This document shows, one piece after another, positions 15,374-24,577 of a stretch of DNA of 64,000 nucleotides (position 1 is its first letter; the number at the start of each line of letters is the position of its first letter). The translations under genes were made by a program, and so were the position numbers. The notes beneath the pieces were generated by a model, which made no database searches, was not told where the DNA came from, and saw only the letters and a program-made list of their open reading frames with translations. The DNA comes from Streptomyces bacillaris. Lineage in GTDB: Bacteria > Actinomycetota > Actinomycetes > Streptomycetales > Streptomycetaceae. The stretch spans positions 1,302,001 to 1,366,000 of the forward strand of contig NZ_CP029378.1 of assembly GCF_003268675.1 (NCBI RefSeq), written 5' to 3'.

Positions 15374-16774
15374 CTACCGGGCGCCCGACAGATGGTCCAG
15401 GATGCGCGGGCCGAGGTCGGTGACATCGCCCGCTCCCATGGTGAGAACGAGATCGCCGGGCTTCGCCATTCCCGCGATGACCCCGGGGACCTCGGCCTGG
15501 TCGTGGACGGCGGTGACCTCGGCGCCCGCCGCCTTCGCCGCGTCGATGATCAGGGCGCTGGTGATGCCCGGGATCGGGTCCTCGCGGGCCGGGTAGATGT
15601 CCAGGACCACGGAGGCGTCGGCCAGGGCGAGGGCCTGGCCCATCTCCGTACCCAGCTCCTGGGTACGGGAGAACAGGTGCGGCTGGAAGACGACCAGGAT
15701 GCGGGAGTCGGCGGCGGCGCCGCGCATGGCCTCCAGGTCGGCGGTCATCTCGGTGGGGTGGTGCGCGTACGAGTCGATGACCTGCACGCCCGCCGCCTCG
15801 CCCTTGAGCTGGAGGCGGCGCTTGACCCCGGTGTACGAGCCGAGGGCCGAGGCCAGGTTGTGCGCGGGGATGCCGAGAGCGACCCCGGCGGCGAGCGCGG
15901 CAACGGCGTTGTGGGCGTAGTGGGCGCCGGGGACCGAGACCGTGAAGGTCAGGAACTTGCCGTTCAGCAGGACCGTGACCTCGCTGGTCAGGCCGCGCGG
16001 GGTGACCTTGTGGACGCGTACGTCGGCGTCCTCGGCGGAGCCGTACGTGACGACCTTGAGGTCGGAGAGGTCCCGGACCCGGCGGGTCAGCTCGACCGCA
16101 CCCGGCTGGTCGGCGGAGATCACCAGGGTGCCACCGGGGACGATCTTGCCGACGAACGTCTCGAAGGAGTCGTAGATCTCGTCCATCGAGGCGTAGTTAG
16201 CGTGGTGGTCCAGCTCGACGTTGAGGACGATCGCGACCTCGGGGTCGTACTTCTGGAAGCTGCGGTCGCTCTCGTCGGCCTCCGCGACGAAGATGTCCCC
16301 CTCGCCGTGCGTGGCGTTGGTGCCGGGGCCCTCCAGGTCGCCGCCGATGGCGTACGAGGGGGCCAGGCCCAGCGAGGAGAGGGCGACGGCCAGCATGGAC
16401 GTGGTGGTGGTCTTGCCGTGGGTGCCGGCGACCGCGATGGCCCGGAGGCCGTTCATCAGGGAGGCGAGCGCGTCGGAGCGGTGGACCACCGGGATGGACA
16501 GCTCGGCGGCGCGGAGCAGCTCCGGGTTGTCCTCGCGGATGGCGCTGGAGACGACCACGCAGGAGGCGTCGTCGGCCAGGTGCCGGGCCGCGTGCCCGAT
16601 GTGCACGGTCGCCCCCAGCGCCCGCAGCGACTCTGCGGTGGCGGACTCCTTGGCGTCGCTGCCCGCCACCTTCGCGCCCCGCTGGGCGAGGATCTTCGCG
16701 ATGCCCGACATTCCGGCGCCGCCGATGCCGATGAAGTGCGGTCGTTCCATGGCGGCGGGAATGCCGGGTGCCAT
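15374..16774 (-). CDS. murC: UDP-N-acetylmuramate--L-alanine ligase
   Basis: 466 residues, the normal MurC length. It adds L-alanine to UDP-MurNAc, the first amino-acid step of peptidoglycan precursor synthesis, in the cytosol. The N-terminal nucleotide fold has FIGIGGAGMSGIAKIL (about 14-29). The Mur ATP loop is AGTHGKTTTTSMLAVAL (about 115-131). Later Mur-ligase residues include NVELDHHANY and SYAHHPTEM. murC here stands apart from the division cluster, as is usual in Streptomyces. Between its start and the next gene upstream lies a 42-bp direct repeat. Confidence 0.97.
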   Translation of the reverse strand: MAPGIPAAMERPHFIGIGGAGMSGIAKILAQRGAKVAGSDAKESATAESLRALGATVHIGHAARHLADDASCVVVSSAIREDNPELLRAAELSIPVVHRSDALASLMNGLRAIAVAGTHGKTTTTSMLAVALSSLGLAPSYAIGGDLEGPGTNATHGEGDIFVAEADESDRSFQKYDPEVAIVLNVELDHHANYASMDEIYDSFETFVGKIVPGGTLVISADQPGAVELTRRVRDLSDLKVVTYGSAEDADVRVHKVTPRGLTSEVTVLLNGKFLTFTVSVPGAHYAHNAVAALAAGVALGIPAHNLASALGSYTGVKRRLQLKGEAAGVQVIDSYAHHPTEMTADLEAMRGAAADSRILVVFQPHLFSRTQELGTEMGQALALADASVVLDIYPAREDPIPGITSALIIDAAKAAGAEVTAVHDQAEVPGVIAGMAKPGDLVLTMGAGDVTDLGPRILDHLSGAR

Positions 16775-16807
16775 CTGTTCCTCCGTTGGTGAGAGAGTTC
16801 TGCGCGG

Positions 16808-16875
16808 TTCCGGATTGCCCTCCGGAGGGCCGCAGAGAGTTCCACGCGGGTCCGGGTTGCCCTCCGGACGGCCGC
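16808..16875. repeat. 42-bp direct repeat upstream of murC
   Basis: Two copies share GCCCTCCGGA (16817 and 16859) with matching flanks. A third, lone copy of TTGCCCTCCGGAGG lies at about 17539, after the RibD-like gene. No function is apparent. Confidence 0.6.
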
Positions 16876-16887
16876 GCGGCCTTCACC

Positions 16888-17358
16888 CTATTCGCTGTGC
16901 GCGAAGAGCTTGAGCACCGGGACGCCGACCTTGTGCCGGGCGCGGGAGGCCCAGTCGCGGTGGAAGAACTCCTCCACGTAGTGCGGGGCGGTCAGGACGA
17001 TGACCTCGTCCGCGCCCGCGTCGTCGACGACGGTCTTCAGCTTGTCCAGGGGGTGGTCCTCGACCACCTGTCCGACCGCTTCGGCGCCCGCCTCGCGCAG
17101 TGCGCGTAGGGAGTACTCCAGACCGATCTCGGCGGGCTCGCGGGCCTCCTTGCCCTCCGGTTCCTCACCCTCGCGGACGGCTTCCCTCAGCTCCCCCATC
17201 GCCACGTCGTCGATCGCGCGCAGCAGGACATCGGCCTGGTCGCCGCGCGGCTGCAACAGAACGACGAACGAGATCCGCTCCTCGCCGTGGAGGGTCGTGA
17301 CGAAGTCCACGTCCTCCGGCGTGAGCGGCTTCTCGATCATCAAAACGCTTGTGAACAC
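16888..17358 (-). CDS. Small USP-like protein (often labelled indole-3-glycerol phosphate synthase)
   Basis: 156 residues from GTG 17358 (MFTSVLMIEKPLTPED...). An ATG at 17340 is an alternative start but has no ribosome site. The fold looks like an alpha/beta universal-stress-type sandwich: FVVLLQPRGDQADVLLRAID (about 26-45), an acidic charged linker, then ADEVIVLTAPHYVEEFFHRDW (about 118-138) and VGVPVLKLFAHSE at the end. Public annotation of such Streptomyces proteins as indole-3-glycerol phosphate synthase is, to my reading, not supported: the TrpC TIM-barrel motifs are absent. Role unknown. Confidence 0.82.
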   Translation of the reverse strand: MFTSVLMIEKPLTPEDVDFVTTLHGEERISFVVLLQPRGDQADVLLRAIDDVAMGELREAVREGEEPEGKEAREPAEIGLEYSLRALREAGAEAVGQVVEDHPLDKLKTVVDDAGADEVIVLTAPHYVEEFFHRDWASRARHKVGVPVLKLFAHSE

Positions 17359-17588
17359 GACAGGCGCCCTTCCGCTTCTGCGTCTCGTCGACAGCCGGCT
17401 CGACCGTCGACGGTCGTTTGCTGAAACCATCCTTCCCCGTGCTTCCACGGGGACTGCAGAGGTAAGTGTGCCCAGCCGGAGCTAACCGGAACGAGTAATT
17501 CCGCTAAGTGTCCCCGCACTGATGACGCCGTGTCTAAGTTGCCCTCCGGAGGGGAATCACCAGCCCTTCCCCCGGGCGGCCGTCCGGC

Positions 17589-18437
17589 TCACCTCCGGTA
17601 GCGGCCGAAGAGGAACCCGTCCTCCTCCAGCAGCGACGCCAAGGTGAAACGTTCCGGCACGGCGACCCCGGGGCCTCCGGCGATCCGCTGCGCGTCCCCG
17701 GCCGTGAGCATCGGGGAGAGCGTCAGGCACAGCTCGTCCAGCACCCCCGCCGCCACGAACTGGCCGAGCAGCCGGGGCCCGCCCTCCGTGAGCTGGCGCC
17801 GCAGCCCCCGGTCCGCCAGCTCGCGCACCACCCGGGCCGGGTCCACCCGGGCGCCCTCGCCCGCGATCACCACATCGGCGCCCGCCTTCCGGGCCGCCGC
17901 GATCCGGTCGGCGGGCGCCCCGGAGCCGGTCACCACGAGGGTCGGGACCAGGGGCTCGGTGAACAGCGGCAGGGAGAAGTCCAGGTCCAGCGAGCCGGAC
18001 ACCACCGCGACGGCGGGCGCGGGCCCCTGCCCGGCCGCCGCCCGCCGCGCCGCGAAGGCCTCCCGGGCACGGGCCGGACGGTACCCCTCCTGCCGTACGG
18101 TCTCGGCCCCGGCGATCACCACATCGGCCAGGGCCCGCAGGGTGCCGAAGATCCGCATGTCGGCGGCGCAGGAGATGGGCTGCGAGCGGCCGTCGTGCTG
18201 GGCGGCCCCGTCGAGCGTGGAGACCATGTTGGCGCGCAGCCAGGCGCTGCCGGGGCCTTCGGCGGGGAGGCCGGTGGGGTACGCGTACGCCTCGGCCAGC
18301 TCGTCGAGGCTCCACTCGCGGTCTTCGTGTCCTGCGCGGCCGGGCTCGCGGTCCTCGCGGCCGGTGGGGCGACCGGCCCGGCCCTCGTCGCCGGGGGTGC
18401 TCGTTGTCAGGTCCGTCACAGGGAACAGGCTTCGCAT
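17589..18437 (-). CDS. RibD C-terminal-type pyrimidine reductase family protein
   Basis: 282 residues from the ATG at 18437 (MRSLFPVTDL...). It has the dihydrofolate-reductase-like fold of RibD/RibG reductases, with WLRANMVSTLDGAAQHDGRS (about 66-85), then DMRIFGTLRALADVVIAGAETVRQEGY (about 92-118) and, near the end, LTEGGPRLLGQFVAAGVLDELCLTLSPML (about 210-238). It lacks a deaminase domain. Family members reduce the riboflavin intermediate or related pyrimidines or pterins with NADPH. With no other rib genes nearby the substrate is uncertain. The gene is divergent from zapE with 37 bp between starts, so the promoters overlap. Confidence 0.88.
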   Translation of the reverse strand: MRSLFPVTDLTTSTPGDEGRAGRPTGREDREPGRAGHEDREWSLDELAEAYAYPTGLPAEGPGSAWLRANMVSTLDGAAQHDGRSQPISCAADMRIFGTLRALADVVIAGAETVRQEGYRPARAREAFAARRAAAGQGPAPAVAVVSGSLDLDFSLPLFTEPLVPTLVVTGSGAPADRIAAARKAGADVVIAGEGARVDPARVVRELADRGLRRQLTEGGPRLLGQFVAAGVLDELCLTLSPMLTAGDAQRIAGGPGVAVPERFTLASLLEEDGFLFGRYRR

Positions 18438-18474
18438 GGGTTGCAGTCTGGCACGGGCCTTAGGGTGGAGAGTT

Positions 18475-19569
18475 GTGTCGTCCTCCACCGCGTTTCCGGG
18501 GCAGAGCCCCCTTGCCGAAACGGCCCCGCTGTCCCTGTGCGCCCGCGAGCCGCACGTCCCCGCCGACCGTCTGGTGGCGGAGATGGTGCCGCCGCCGCGC
18601 TTCGATTCGGTGCGCTTCGACACCTACGTACCCGACCCGAACCAGCCCAGCCAGAGCGAGGCCGTGACCGTGCTGTCCGGCTTCGCCGCCGGGCTCGGCG
18701 GGTCGCACGCGACGGGTGCCGGGCGCCGGAAGTGGTTCGGCAGCAGGAAGCCCGCCGCGCCGGCCGGACCGCGCGGGGTGTATCTGGACGGCGGCTACGG
18801 CGTCGGCAAGACCCACCTGCTCGCCTCCCTCTGGCACGCCACGCCCGCCGAGCCCGCGCTGAAGGCGTTCGGCACGTTCGTGGAGCTGACCAACCTGGTG
18901 GGCGCGCTGGGCTTCCAGCAGACCGTGCGGACGCTGAGCGGGCACCGGCTGCTCTGCATCGACGAGTTCGAGCTGGACGACCCGGGCGACACCGTGCTGG
19001 TCTCCTCGCTGCTCAGCCGGCTGGTGGAGAACGGGGTGGCACTGGCCGCGACCTCCAACACGCTGCCGGGCAAGCTGGGCGAGGGCCGGTTCGCCGCCGC
19101 CGACTTCCTGCGCGAGATCCAGGGCCTGTCCTCGCACTTCCGCCCGCTGCGCATCGACGGCGAGGACTACCGGCACCGGGGGCTGCCCGAGGCCCCGGCC
19201 CCGTACACGGACGAGCAGGTCACCCGCGCCGCGTACGCCACGCCGGGCGCCTCGCTGGACGACTTCCCCGGGCTGCTGGCGCACCTGGCGAAGGTGCACC
19301 CGAGCCGGTACGGGGCGCTGACCGACGGCATCGGGGCCGTCTGCCTGACCGGGGTGACGGCCGTGCCCGACCAGTCGACGGCGCTGCGGCTGGTGGTGCT
19401 GGCCGACCGGCTGTACGACCGGGAGGTGCCGGTGCTGGCGTCCGGGCTGCCGTTCGACCGGTTGTTCAGCGACGAGATGCTGAACGGCGGGTACCGGAAG
19501 AAATACTTCCGGGCAATCTCGCGGCTGACGGCACTGGCGCGTGACGCGAAGGGCCTGGTGACCCAGTAG
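18475..19569 (+). CDS. zapE: AFG1/ZapE-like cell division ATPase
   Basis: 364 residues from the GTG at 18475, preceded by GGTGGAGAG. It has an AAA-like ATPase core: Walker A GGYGVGKTHLL (about 103-113), Walker B LLCIDEFELDD (about 158-168), sensor ATSNTLPGKL (about 186-195), then the arginine-rich FAG/EYR region and the ending RKKYFRAISRLTALA. The family includes E. coli ZapE, which acts on the Z-ring, and mitochondrial Afg1. In Streptomyces its role is not defined. Divergent from the RibD-like gene. Confidence 0.9.
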   Translation: MSSSTAFPGQSPLAETAPLSLCAREPHVPADRLVAEMVPPPRFDSVRFDTYVPDPNQPSQSEAVTVLSGFAAGLGGSHATGAGRRKWFGSRKPAAPAGPRGVYLDGGYGVGKTHLLASLWHATPAEPALKAFGTFVELTNLVGALGFQQTVRTLSGHRLLCIDEFELDDPGDTVLVSSLLSRLVENGVALAATSNTLPGKLGEGRFAAADFLREIQGLSSHFRPLRIDGEDYRHRGLPEAPAPYTDEQVTRAAYATPGASLDDFPGLLAHLAKVHPSRYGALTDGIGAVCLTGVTAVPDQSTALRLVVLADRLYDREVPVLASGLPFDRLFSDEMLNGGYRKKYFRAISRLTALARDAKGLVTQ

Positions 19570-19667
19570 GTTCGGGGGGTGACACCGGGTGCCCGTATGC
19601 GGCGCACCCGTGACACCCGTTCGCGTACAACACGCATACAGTTCCGTTCCGTTCGAAGGGATCCAGC

Positions 19668-20093
19668 ATGGCTACCACGCGTCAGGCGCACACGGTCTGG
19701 GAAGGCAACCTGCTCGAGGGCAAGGGAGTCGTCACCCTCGACTCCTCCGGCATCGGTGAGTACCCGGTCTCCTGGCCCTCCCGCGCCGAGGCGGCGAACG
19801 GCAGGACCAGCCCGGAGGAGCTGATCGCGGCCGCGCACTCGAGCTGCTTCTCGATGGCGCTCTCGCACGGTCTGGCCGGGGCCGGTACCCCGCCCACCAA
19901 GCTGGAGACGAAGGCCGATGTGACCTTCCAGCCCGGCACCGGCATCACCGGCATCCACCTCACCGTCGTGGGTGAGGTCCCCGGTCTGGACGAGGCGGGC
20001 TTCGTGAAGGCCGCCGAGGACGCCAAGGCGAACTGCCCGGTCAGCCAGGCGCTGTCGGGCACGGAGATCACGCTGTCGGCCTCGCTGGCCTGA
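19668..20093 (+). CDS. OsmC/Ohr family peroxidase
   Basis: 141 residues. Both redox cysteines are visible: AAAHSSCFSMALSHGL (about 56-71) and KANCPVSQALSG (about 123-134). The N-terminal strands WEGNLLEGKGVVTLDSSG fit the OsmC branch. Such proteins reduce organic hydroperoxides in the cytosol with lipoyl or thiol cofactors. AAGGGATCC precedes the ATG. Same strand as zapE, 98 bp downstream, and probably independently expressed. Confidence 0.95.
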   Translation: MATTRQAHTVWEGNLLEGKGVVTLDSSGIGEYPVSWPSRAEAANGRTSPEELIAAAHSSCFSMALSHGLAGAGTPPTKLETKADVTFQPGTGITGIHLTVVGEVPGLDEAGFVKAAEDAKANCPVSQALSGTEITLSASLA

Positions 20094-20232
20094 CCTTCCG
20101 CGGCCGGTCGCTGCCCTCAGGGCCGTACCAGTCGCCACACGGGGCGCGGGGGCGCGCATGGTTCCCCCGCGCCTCTGTGCGTGCTACACACATGCGGGTC
20201 ATGTCTACCTGTCCGCCAACAGGGAGCTGCCC

Positions 20233-21663
20233 ATGTCCTCCGTTTCCCGGAACACCGAGACCGCCGCGACCACAGCGACCACAGCGACCGCCGTCAGCAC
20301 CGCCCGGCACGCCACGACACGACGACAGGTCCTGGCAGGCGGCGGCGCGGCGGCCGCGATCGCCTTCACCGGGGCGTTCTCCGAACTCTTCGCCGGTACG
20401 GCGGCCGCCCGCGGCCACGGCGGCTACGGCCCCCTCGTCCCCGACCCGGACGGCCTGCTCGACCTGCCGAAAGGTTTCCGCTATCGGGTGCTCTCCCGGG
20501 AGGGCGACCCGCTGCGCTCCGGCGAGGGACAGGTGCCCGGCAACCACGACGGGATGGCCGCCTTCGCGGGGCGCCACGGCCGCGTCCACCTGGTCCGCAA
20601 CCACGAGAACCGGCACACGGCGAAGCTCGGCGTCCCGGCCGTCGACGGGCTGACGTACGACCCGACGGCCAAGGGCGGCTGTACGGCCCTGGAACTGGAC
20701 GGCCGGAACAACGTGCTGGGCGAGCGGGTCGCCATCGCCGGTACGGCGGTGAACTGCGCGGGCGGGCCCACCCCCTGGCGCACCTGGCTGACCTGCGAGG
20801 AGACCGAGGACAAGGCCGGGACCAACGGGTACACCAAGGACCACGGCTTCATCTTCGAGGTGGACGGCGCCGACCCGCGCCGCACCGGGGCCGTCCCGCT
20901 GACGGCGATGGGCCGCTTCCAGCACGAGGCGATCGCGGTCGACCCGAGGAACGGGATCGTCTACGAGACGGAGGACGCGTTCGACCGCCCGTTCGGCCTC
21001 TTCTACCGCTTCCTCCCCGCCAGGCCGCTCGGCGGCACCGGCTCGCTGCGGGCGGGCGGGGAACTGGAGGCGATGCGAGTGCCGGGGGTGCCGGACCTCT
21101 CCGCGATCCAGGAGACGGGGGCGAGCTTCGACCGGGTCGAGTGGGTGCCCGTACCGGATCCGCTGGCGGCCGAAACGCCCATCCGGCTCCAGGACTTCGG
21201 CCCGAAGGGCATCACGCACGCGCAGAAGCTGGAGGGCTGCTACTGGGGCGGCTCGTCCGTCTACTTCGTCTCCAGCTTCGCGCGCAGCGCCGAGGGCTCG
21301 GCGGCCGACCACTACGGCCAGGTCTGGCGGTACGAGCCGGGGAGTCGGCGACTCACCCTGGTCGTGGTCTTCGGCCCGGACACCGACATCCAGCTGCCGG
21401 GCGAGTCCCCGGACAACATCTGCCTGGCCGCCGACGGCGGGCTGATGGTCTGCGAGGACGGGGGCGGTGCGCAGCATGTGCTGGGGGTGACGCGGCGGGG
21501 CGAGGTGTACGCGATGGCGCGCGGGCGGCAGAACATCGGGACGCCCGAGGAGCCGGAGTGGGGCGAGTTCGCGGGGGTCGCCTTCTCGCCGGACGGTTCG
21601 ACGATGTACGTGAACTGCTACACGCCGGGGACGACGTTCGCGGTGAGGGGGCCGTGGCGCTGA
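20233..21663 (+). CDS. PhoX-type secreted phosphatase (DUF839)
   Basis: The ATG at 20233 follows AGGGAG by six bases and gives 476 residues. A Tat signal (TTRRQVLAGG, arginines at about 30-31, then a hydrophobic stretch) marks export of a folded metalloenzyme. The mature part shows the PhoX/DUF839 propeller motifs: VPGNHDGMAAF, HLVRNHENR, GGCTALELD, TWLTCEETED, RFQHEAIAVDPRNGIVYETED and CYWGGSSVYFVSS. PhoX enzymes are Ca/Fe-dependent alkaline phosphatases, usually induced by phosphate limitation. No convincing PHO box was seen upstream. Confidence 0.93.
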   Translation: MSSVSRNTETAATTATTATAVSTARHATTRRQVLAGGGAAAAIAFTGAFSELFAGTAAARGHGGYGPLVPDPDGLLDLPKGFRYRVLSREGDPLRSGEGQVPGNHDGMAAFAGRHGRVHLVRNHENRHTAKLGVPAVDGLTYDPTAKGGCTALELDGRNNVLGERVAIAGTAVNCAGGPTPWRTWLTCEETEDKAGTNGYTKDHGFIFEVDGADPRRTGAVPLTAMGRFQHEAIAVDPRNGIVYETEDAFDRPFGLFYRFLPARPLGGTGSLRAGGELEAMRVPGVPDLSAIQETGASFDRVEWVPVPDPLAAETPIRLQDFGPKGITHAQKLEGCYWGGSSVYFVSSFARSAEGSAADHYGQVWRYEPGSRRLTLVVVFGPDTDIQLPGESPDNICLAADGGLMVCEDGGGAQHVLGVTRRGEVYAMARGRQNIGTPEEPEWGEFAGVAFSPDGSTMYVNCYTPGTTFAVRGPWR

Positions 21664-21723
21664 GACCACGACACCAGAGCGCCGCATAAGGGATATAGGC
21701 GTACTATCGGATACTTTCCGTGA

Positions 21724-22602
21724 GTGATCACTACTGCACGGAAGATGACGACGCTGACGGTGGCGGGGGTGTTGCTGGGCGGCGCCCTGGCCGGGTGCGG
21801 GGGCGGCACCCCGCCACCGCCCGCCCCCGTACCCACACCGCCCGCTGCCGCCGCCTCCCCCGCCCCTCCGAAGAAGCCGCCCACGATGGCTCCGGGACCG
21901 GCGGGACGCACCCCGGTCTTCGAGCGGCGCCCGGCCACGGGAACACCGGCGGGCCGCTCCCCGTCCGACGAGAAGGTCGTGGCGCTCTCGTTCGACGCGG
22001 ACATGACGGCCGATCAGGGCCCCCGGGCGAAGGCGGGCGAACGCTTCGACAACCCGGAGCTGATCGCGCTCCTGCGCCGGCTGAAGGTGCCCTCCACGGT
22101 CTTCATGACCGGGCGGTGGGCGGAGGAGTACCCGGCGCAGGCGAAGGACATCGGCGCGGACGACCTGTTCGAGGTCGCCAACCACTCGTACAGCCACTAC
22201 GCCTTCACCGCCGACTGCTACGGCCTGCCGGTGGTCGCGAAGGAGACCATGGCGCGCGATGTGGAGCGGGCCTTCGCCGCCTTCCGCGAGGCCGGTGTAC
22301 GGAACGTGGTGCCGTACTTCCGCTTCCCCGGCGGCTGCTACGACGACGCGGCCCTGCGCGCGCTGGCCCCGGCGAACGTGACGGCGGTGCAGTGGGACGT
22401 GGTGAGCGGCGACGCGTTCGCGACGGACGCGGGGGCGGTGGCCCGGCAGGTGCTGGACGGGGTGCGGCCCGGGTCGCTGGTGGTGCTGCACTGCACGCGC
22501 AGCGCGGCACCGGTCACCGGGGAGGCGGTGGGCAGGATCGTCCCGGAGCTACGGAAGCGGGGCTACCGGTTCGTGAAGGTGTCGGAGCTGATGGAGGGCT
22601 GA
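21724..22602 (+). CDS. Polysaccharide deacetylase family lipoprotein
   Basis: 292 residues. The start is GTG 21724 (an ATG at 21745 would also keep the signal). The lipoprotein signal ends in LAGC (Cys about 25), followed by a long Pro/Ala-rich linker (about 28-75). The NodB-type deacetylase domain runs from about 85: VVALSFDADMTAD (motif 1 with the metal Asp), FEVANHSYSHYAF (motif 2 His pair), PYFRFPGGCYDD (motif 3), QWDVVSGDAF and SLVVLHC. It likely removes acetyl groups from wall or environmental amino sugars at the cell surface. Confidence 0.92.
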   Translation: MITTARKMTTLTVAGVLLGGALAGCGGGTPPPPAPVPTPPAAAASPAPPKKPPTMAPGPAGRTPVFERRPATGTPAGRSPSDEKVVALSFDADMTADQGPRAKAGERFDNPELIALLRRLKVPSTVFMTGRWAEEYPAQAKDIGADDLFEVANHSYSHYAFTADCYGLPVVAKETMARDVERAFAAFREAGVRNVVPYFRFPGGCYDDAALRALAPANVTAVQWDVVSGDAFATDAGAVARQVLDGVRPGSLVVLHCTRSAAPVTGEAVGRIVPELRKRGYRFVKVSELMEG

Positions 22603-22631
22603 CGGAGGCCGGTCGAGCCTCCGCCAAGACC

Positions 22632-23399
22632 TCAGGTCAACGGAGTCGGACGGGGGCTGGAACTGGGGCTGGGACTCGGGCTGGGGCCGGGGCTGCGCGG
22701 AGGCGGCACGGCCCGCAGGAGTTCCCAGAGGGGCCGGCCGCCCCCGGCCCAGGTGGAGAGCGTGGCGCGGTCGACGAGGTGCAACCGCTGGGACCGCGCG
22801 AACTCCAGGGCGGGCCGGGAGAACCGCCCGTTGGTGACCAGCACGACGACATCACCGTGGTGCACGGGCCGGCCGGTGCCGTTGAGGACATGCAGATCCG
22901 GGGTCCCGACCGGGGCCCCCGCCGAACCGGCCTTGCGGTGCTTGCACTGGATGACCCAGCGCCGCCCGTACGGGTCGGTGGCCTTGACGTCGGCCCCATG
23001 GTCCCCGGCCCCGCCGACCTGGACGGCGTCGGTACAGCCGTCCCGGAACATCAGGTCCCGTACGGCATGCTCGAACGCGCGGTGGTGCAGCCGGTCCAAC
23101 TGCTCCACGGCGTACCGCAGCGTTCGGGCCCACTCCTGCTCACGGCGGAGCCGGTCGGCCCGGTAGCGGAACCAGAGGACACCGCCCGCCACGGCGAGGA
23201 GGAGGACGAGCACCACGACCCACCGGTTCGCGGCGACCCAGTCGAGCAGCCTGCCGACCACCCAGAGCAGAAAGAGGACGCCGACGGCGAGGACGGCCAG
23301 CGACTGCCCCTGCTGCTTGCCGCGCCGGGAGGGCGTGCGCCGGGAGGGGGAGCGTCGGTAGGCGGAGCGTCGGGCCGGGGTACGGCGCCGGGCGCTCAT
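22632..23399 (-). CDS. Membrane-anchored Mrr-type restriction endonuclease domain protein
   Basis: 255 residues from the ATG at 23399. A very basic N terminus (Arg/Ser-rich, 1-27) precedes two membrane segments (about 33-50 and 57-75). A helical linker follows, then a PD-(D/E)xK nuclease domain of the Mrr_cat type: FEHAVRDLMFRDG (about 107-120), GGAGDHGADVKATDP (catalytic Asp) and RRWVIQCKHRKAG (QxK). A later strand reads VVVLVTNGRFSRPALEFA. The Pro/Ser tail is disordered. Membrane-tethered Mrr-like nucleases are common in actinomycetes but poorly studied; a role in defence or DNA processing at the membrane is inference. Confidence 0.88.
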   Translation of the reverse strand: MSARRRTPARRSAYRRSPSRRTPSRRGKQQGQSLAVLAVGVLFLLWVVGRLLDWVAANRWVVVLVLLLAVAGGVLWFRYRADRLRREQEWARTLRYAVEQLDRLHHRAFEHAVRDLMFRDGCTDAVQVGGAGDHGADVKATDPYGRRWVIQCKHRKAGSAGAPVGTPDLHVLNGTGRPVHHGDVVVLVTNGRFSRPALEFARSQRLHLVDRATLSTWAGGGRPLWELLRAVPPPRSPGPSPSPSPSSSPRPTPLT

Positions 23400-23671
23400 C
23401 GGCCGAAGCCCGCGAGGCGAACGGCTCCCGCTCGGCGCACCACTCCGTTGCTGGTCAGCATGGCCGACACCTCTCCCCCGGTCCCCCGAACACCGACGTC
23501 CGTTTCTAACGCGCACGGGAGGACGGCGCGCCGGGCTTAACGGGAGTTGGCGACAATGCGGCGCTGAGCTGGCCGGATATCGCGGCCTCGGGCCGGTTGC
23601 GGACCGCTGACGGCGCGTGAGCCGACCGGAGAACCGATTCCGCGCCGCCTGCTCCGGCCGCCTCCTTCTCC

Positions 23672-23866
23672 TTAGCCGGAGCAGGCCGAGCGTCCCGCCT
23701 CCTGCCAGGCGCAGACCGGGCAGAGGGTGGCGCCCTTGGTCGACTCGGGGTACTCGGTCGGCTCACGGCAGAGCACGCACTCCGCGAACGCCTCGGCCGT
23801 GCCGGTGCCCGTTGGCGGAGTGGCGGCGGGTGGTGTGCAGTACGAGGCGTCGTCGTCCATGTCCAC
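23672..23866 (-). CDS. Small four-cysteine zinc-ribbon-like protein
   Basis: 64 residues, ending 36 bp downstream of the AIM24 gene on the same strand. It has an N-terminal disordered Pro/Thr stretch, then CVLCREPTEYPE (about 30-41) and CPVCAWQEAGRSACSG, two CxxC pairs that look like a small zinc ribbon. I believe this short gene is conserved beside AIM24-like genes in Streptomyces, which argues it is real despite its size. Function unknown. Confidence 0.7.
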   Translation of the reverse strand: MDMDDDASYCTPPAATPPTGTGTAEAFAECVLCREPTEYPESTKGATLCPVCAWQEAGRSACSG

Positions 23867-23902
23867 GAGCGTACGTAAGCCGGTTGTCGGCTTCCCGTAC
23901 GG

Positions 23903-24577
23903 TCAGTTGGCCGTCCGCTCCGGCCTGGCCTCGCTCGGGCGGATGATGACGAAGCCCTCGCCCTGGAGCATCAGCTGGACGGCCTCGCCCGAGCCGCCGC
24001 GGACCATCGAGCCGACGCTCTGGGAGCGGTGCAGGGTGGTGGTGAGGTGCTGGCTCCAGCCGACGACCGCGTCCGTGTCGACGTACACCGGCTGGGCGGC
24101 CGTCACCGGGATCACGATGGGGGTGCCCTCGCACATCAGGCCGATCTTGCCGTACCCGGAGAAGACGCTGTTGAAGAGGCCGCCGCCGACCATCCCGGCG
24201 CCCTTCACCGTCCTGATCTCGTACGCGAGGGTGGCGTCGAAACAGAGGACGTTGCGGCCGTTGATGGTGAGCTGGTCGCCCTGGTCCATCTCCACGATGA
24301 AACAGTTGGCGGCCTCGTGCGCGAACCACGCCTCGCCCTGACCGCGTACGGCCATGAGCGGCAGGCCCTCGCCGGTGACCGCGCGCTTGAGCAGGCCGCC
24401 GATCCCCTGGCTCTTGCGCTCGAACTGGAGGTTGCCGCGGAAGGCGATCATCGAGCCCTGGCGGGCGTGCATCTCCCCGTTGACGGCGTACTTGATCGAC
24501 TTGGAGTTCTGCAGGGTCATGCCGGGGGCGGTGGCCGGCTGGGCCAGGTGCTCGCTGGAAAACAGATCGCTCTTCAT
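23903..24577 (-). CDS. AIM24 family protein
   Basis: 224 residues from the ATG at 24577 (GAGG about ten bases upstream; another ATG at 24586 is possible). The beta-rich AIM24/TIM-barrel-free fold is recognised by MTLQNSKSIKYAVNGEMHARQGSMIAFRG (about 20-48), LPLMAVRGQGEAWFA, a Gly-rich turn VKGAGMVGGGLFNSVFSGYG, and GEGFVIIRPSE at the end. In yeast AIM24 is mitochondrial; bacterial members have no defined role. Followed by the small CxxC gene. Confidence 0.92.
   Translation of the reverse strand: MKSDLFSSEHLAQPATAPGMTLQNSKSIKYAVNGEMHARQGSMIAFRGNLQFERKSQGIGGLLKRAVTGEGLPLMAVRGQGEAWFAHEAANCFIVEMDQGDQLTINGRNVLCFDATLAYEIRTVKGAGMVGGGLFNSVFSGYGKIGLMCEGTPIVIPVTAAQPVYVDTDAVVGWSQHLTTTLHRSQSVGSMVRGGSGEAVQLMLQGEGFVIIRPSEARPERTAN

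Noticed and set aside
16888..17358. Indole-3-glycerol phosphate synthase (TrpC) label
   Set aside because: The TrpC barrel motifs and normal length (about 260 residues) are absent.
20068..22491. 807-codon minus-strand frame opposite the PhoX and deacetylase genes
   Set aside because: Spans two good plus-strand genes and their gap, and its product lacks any recognisable domain.
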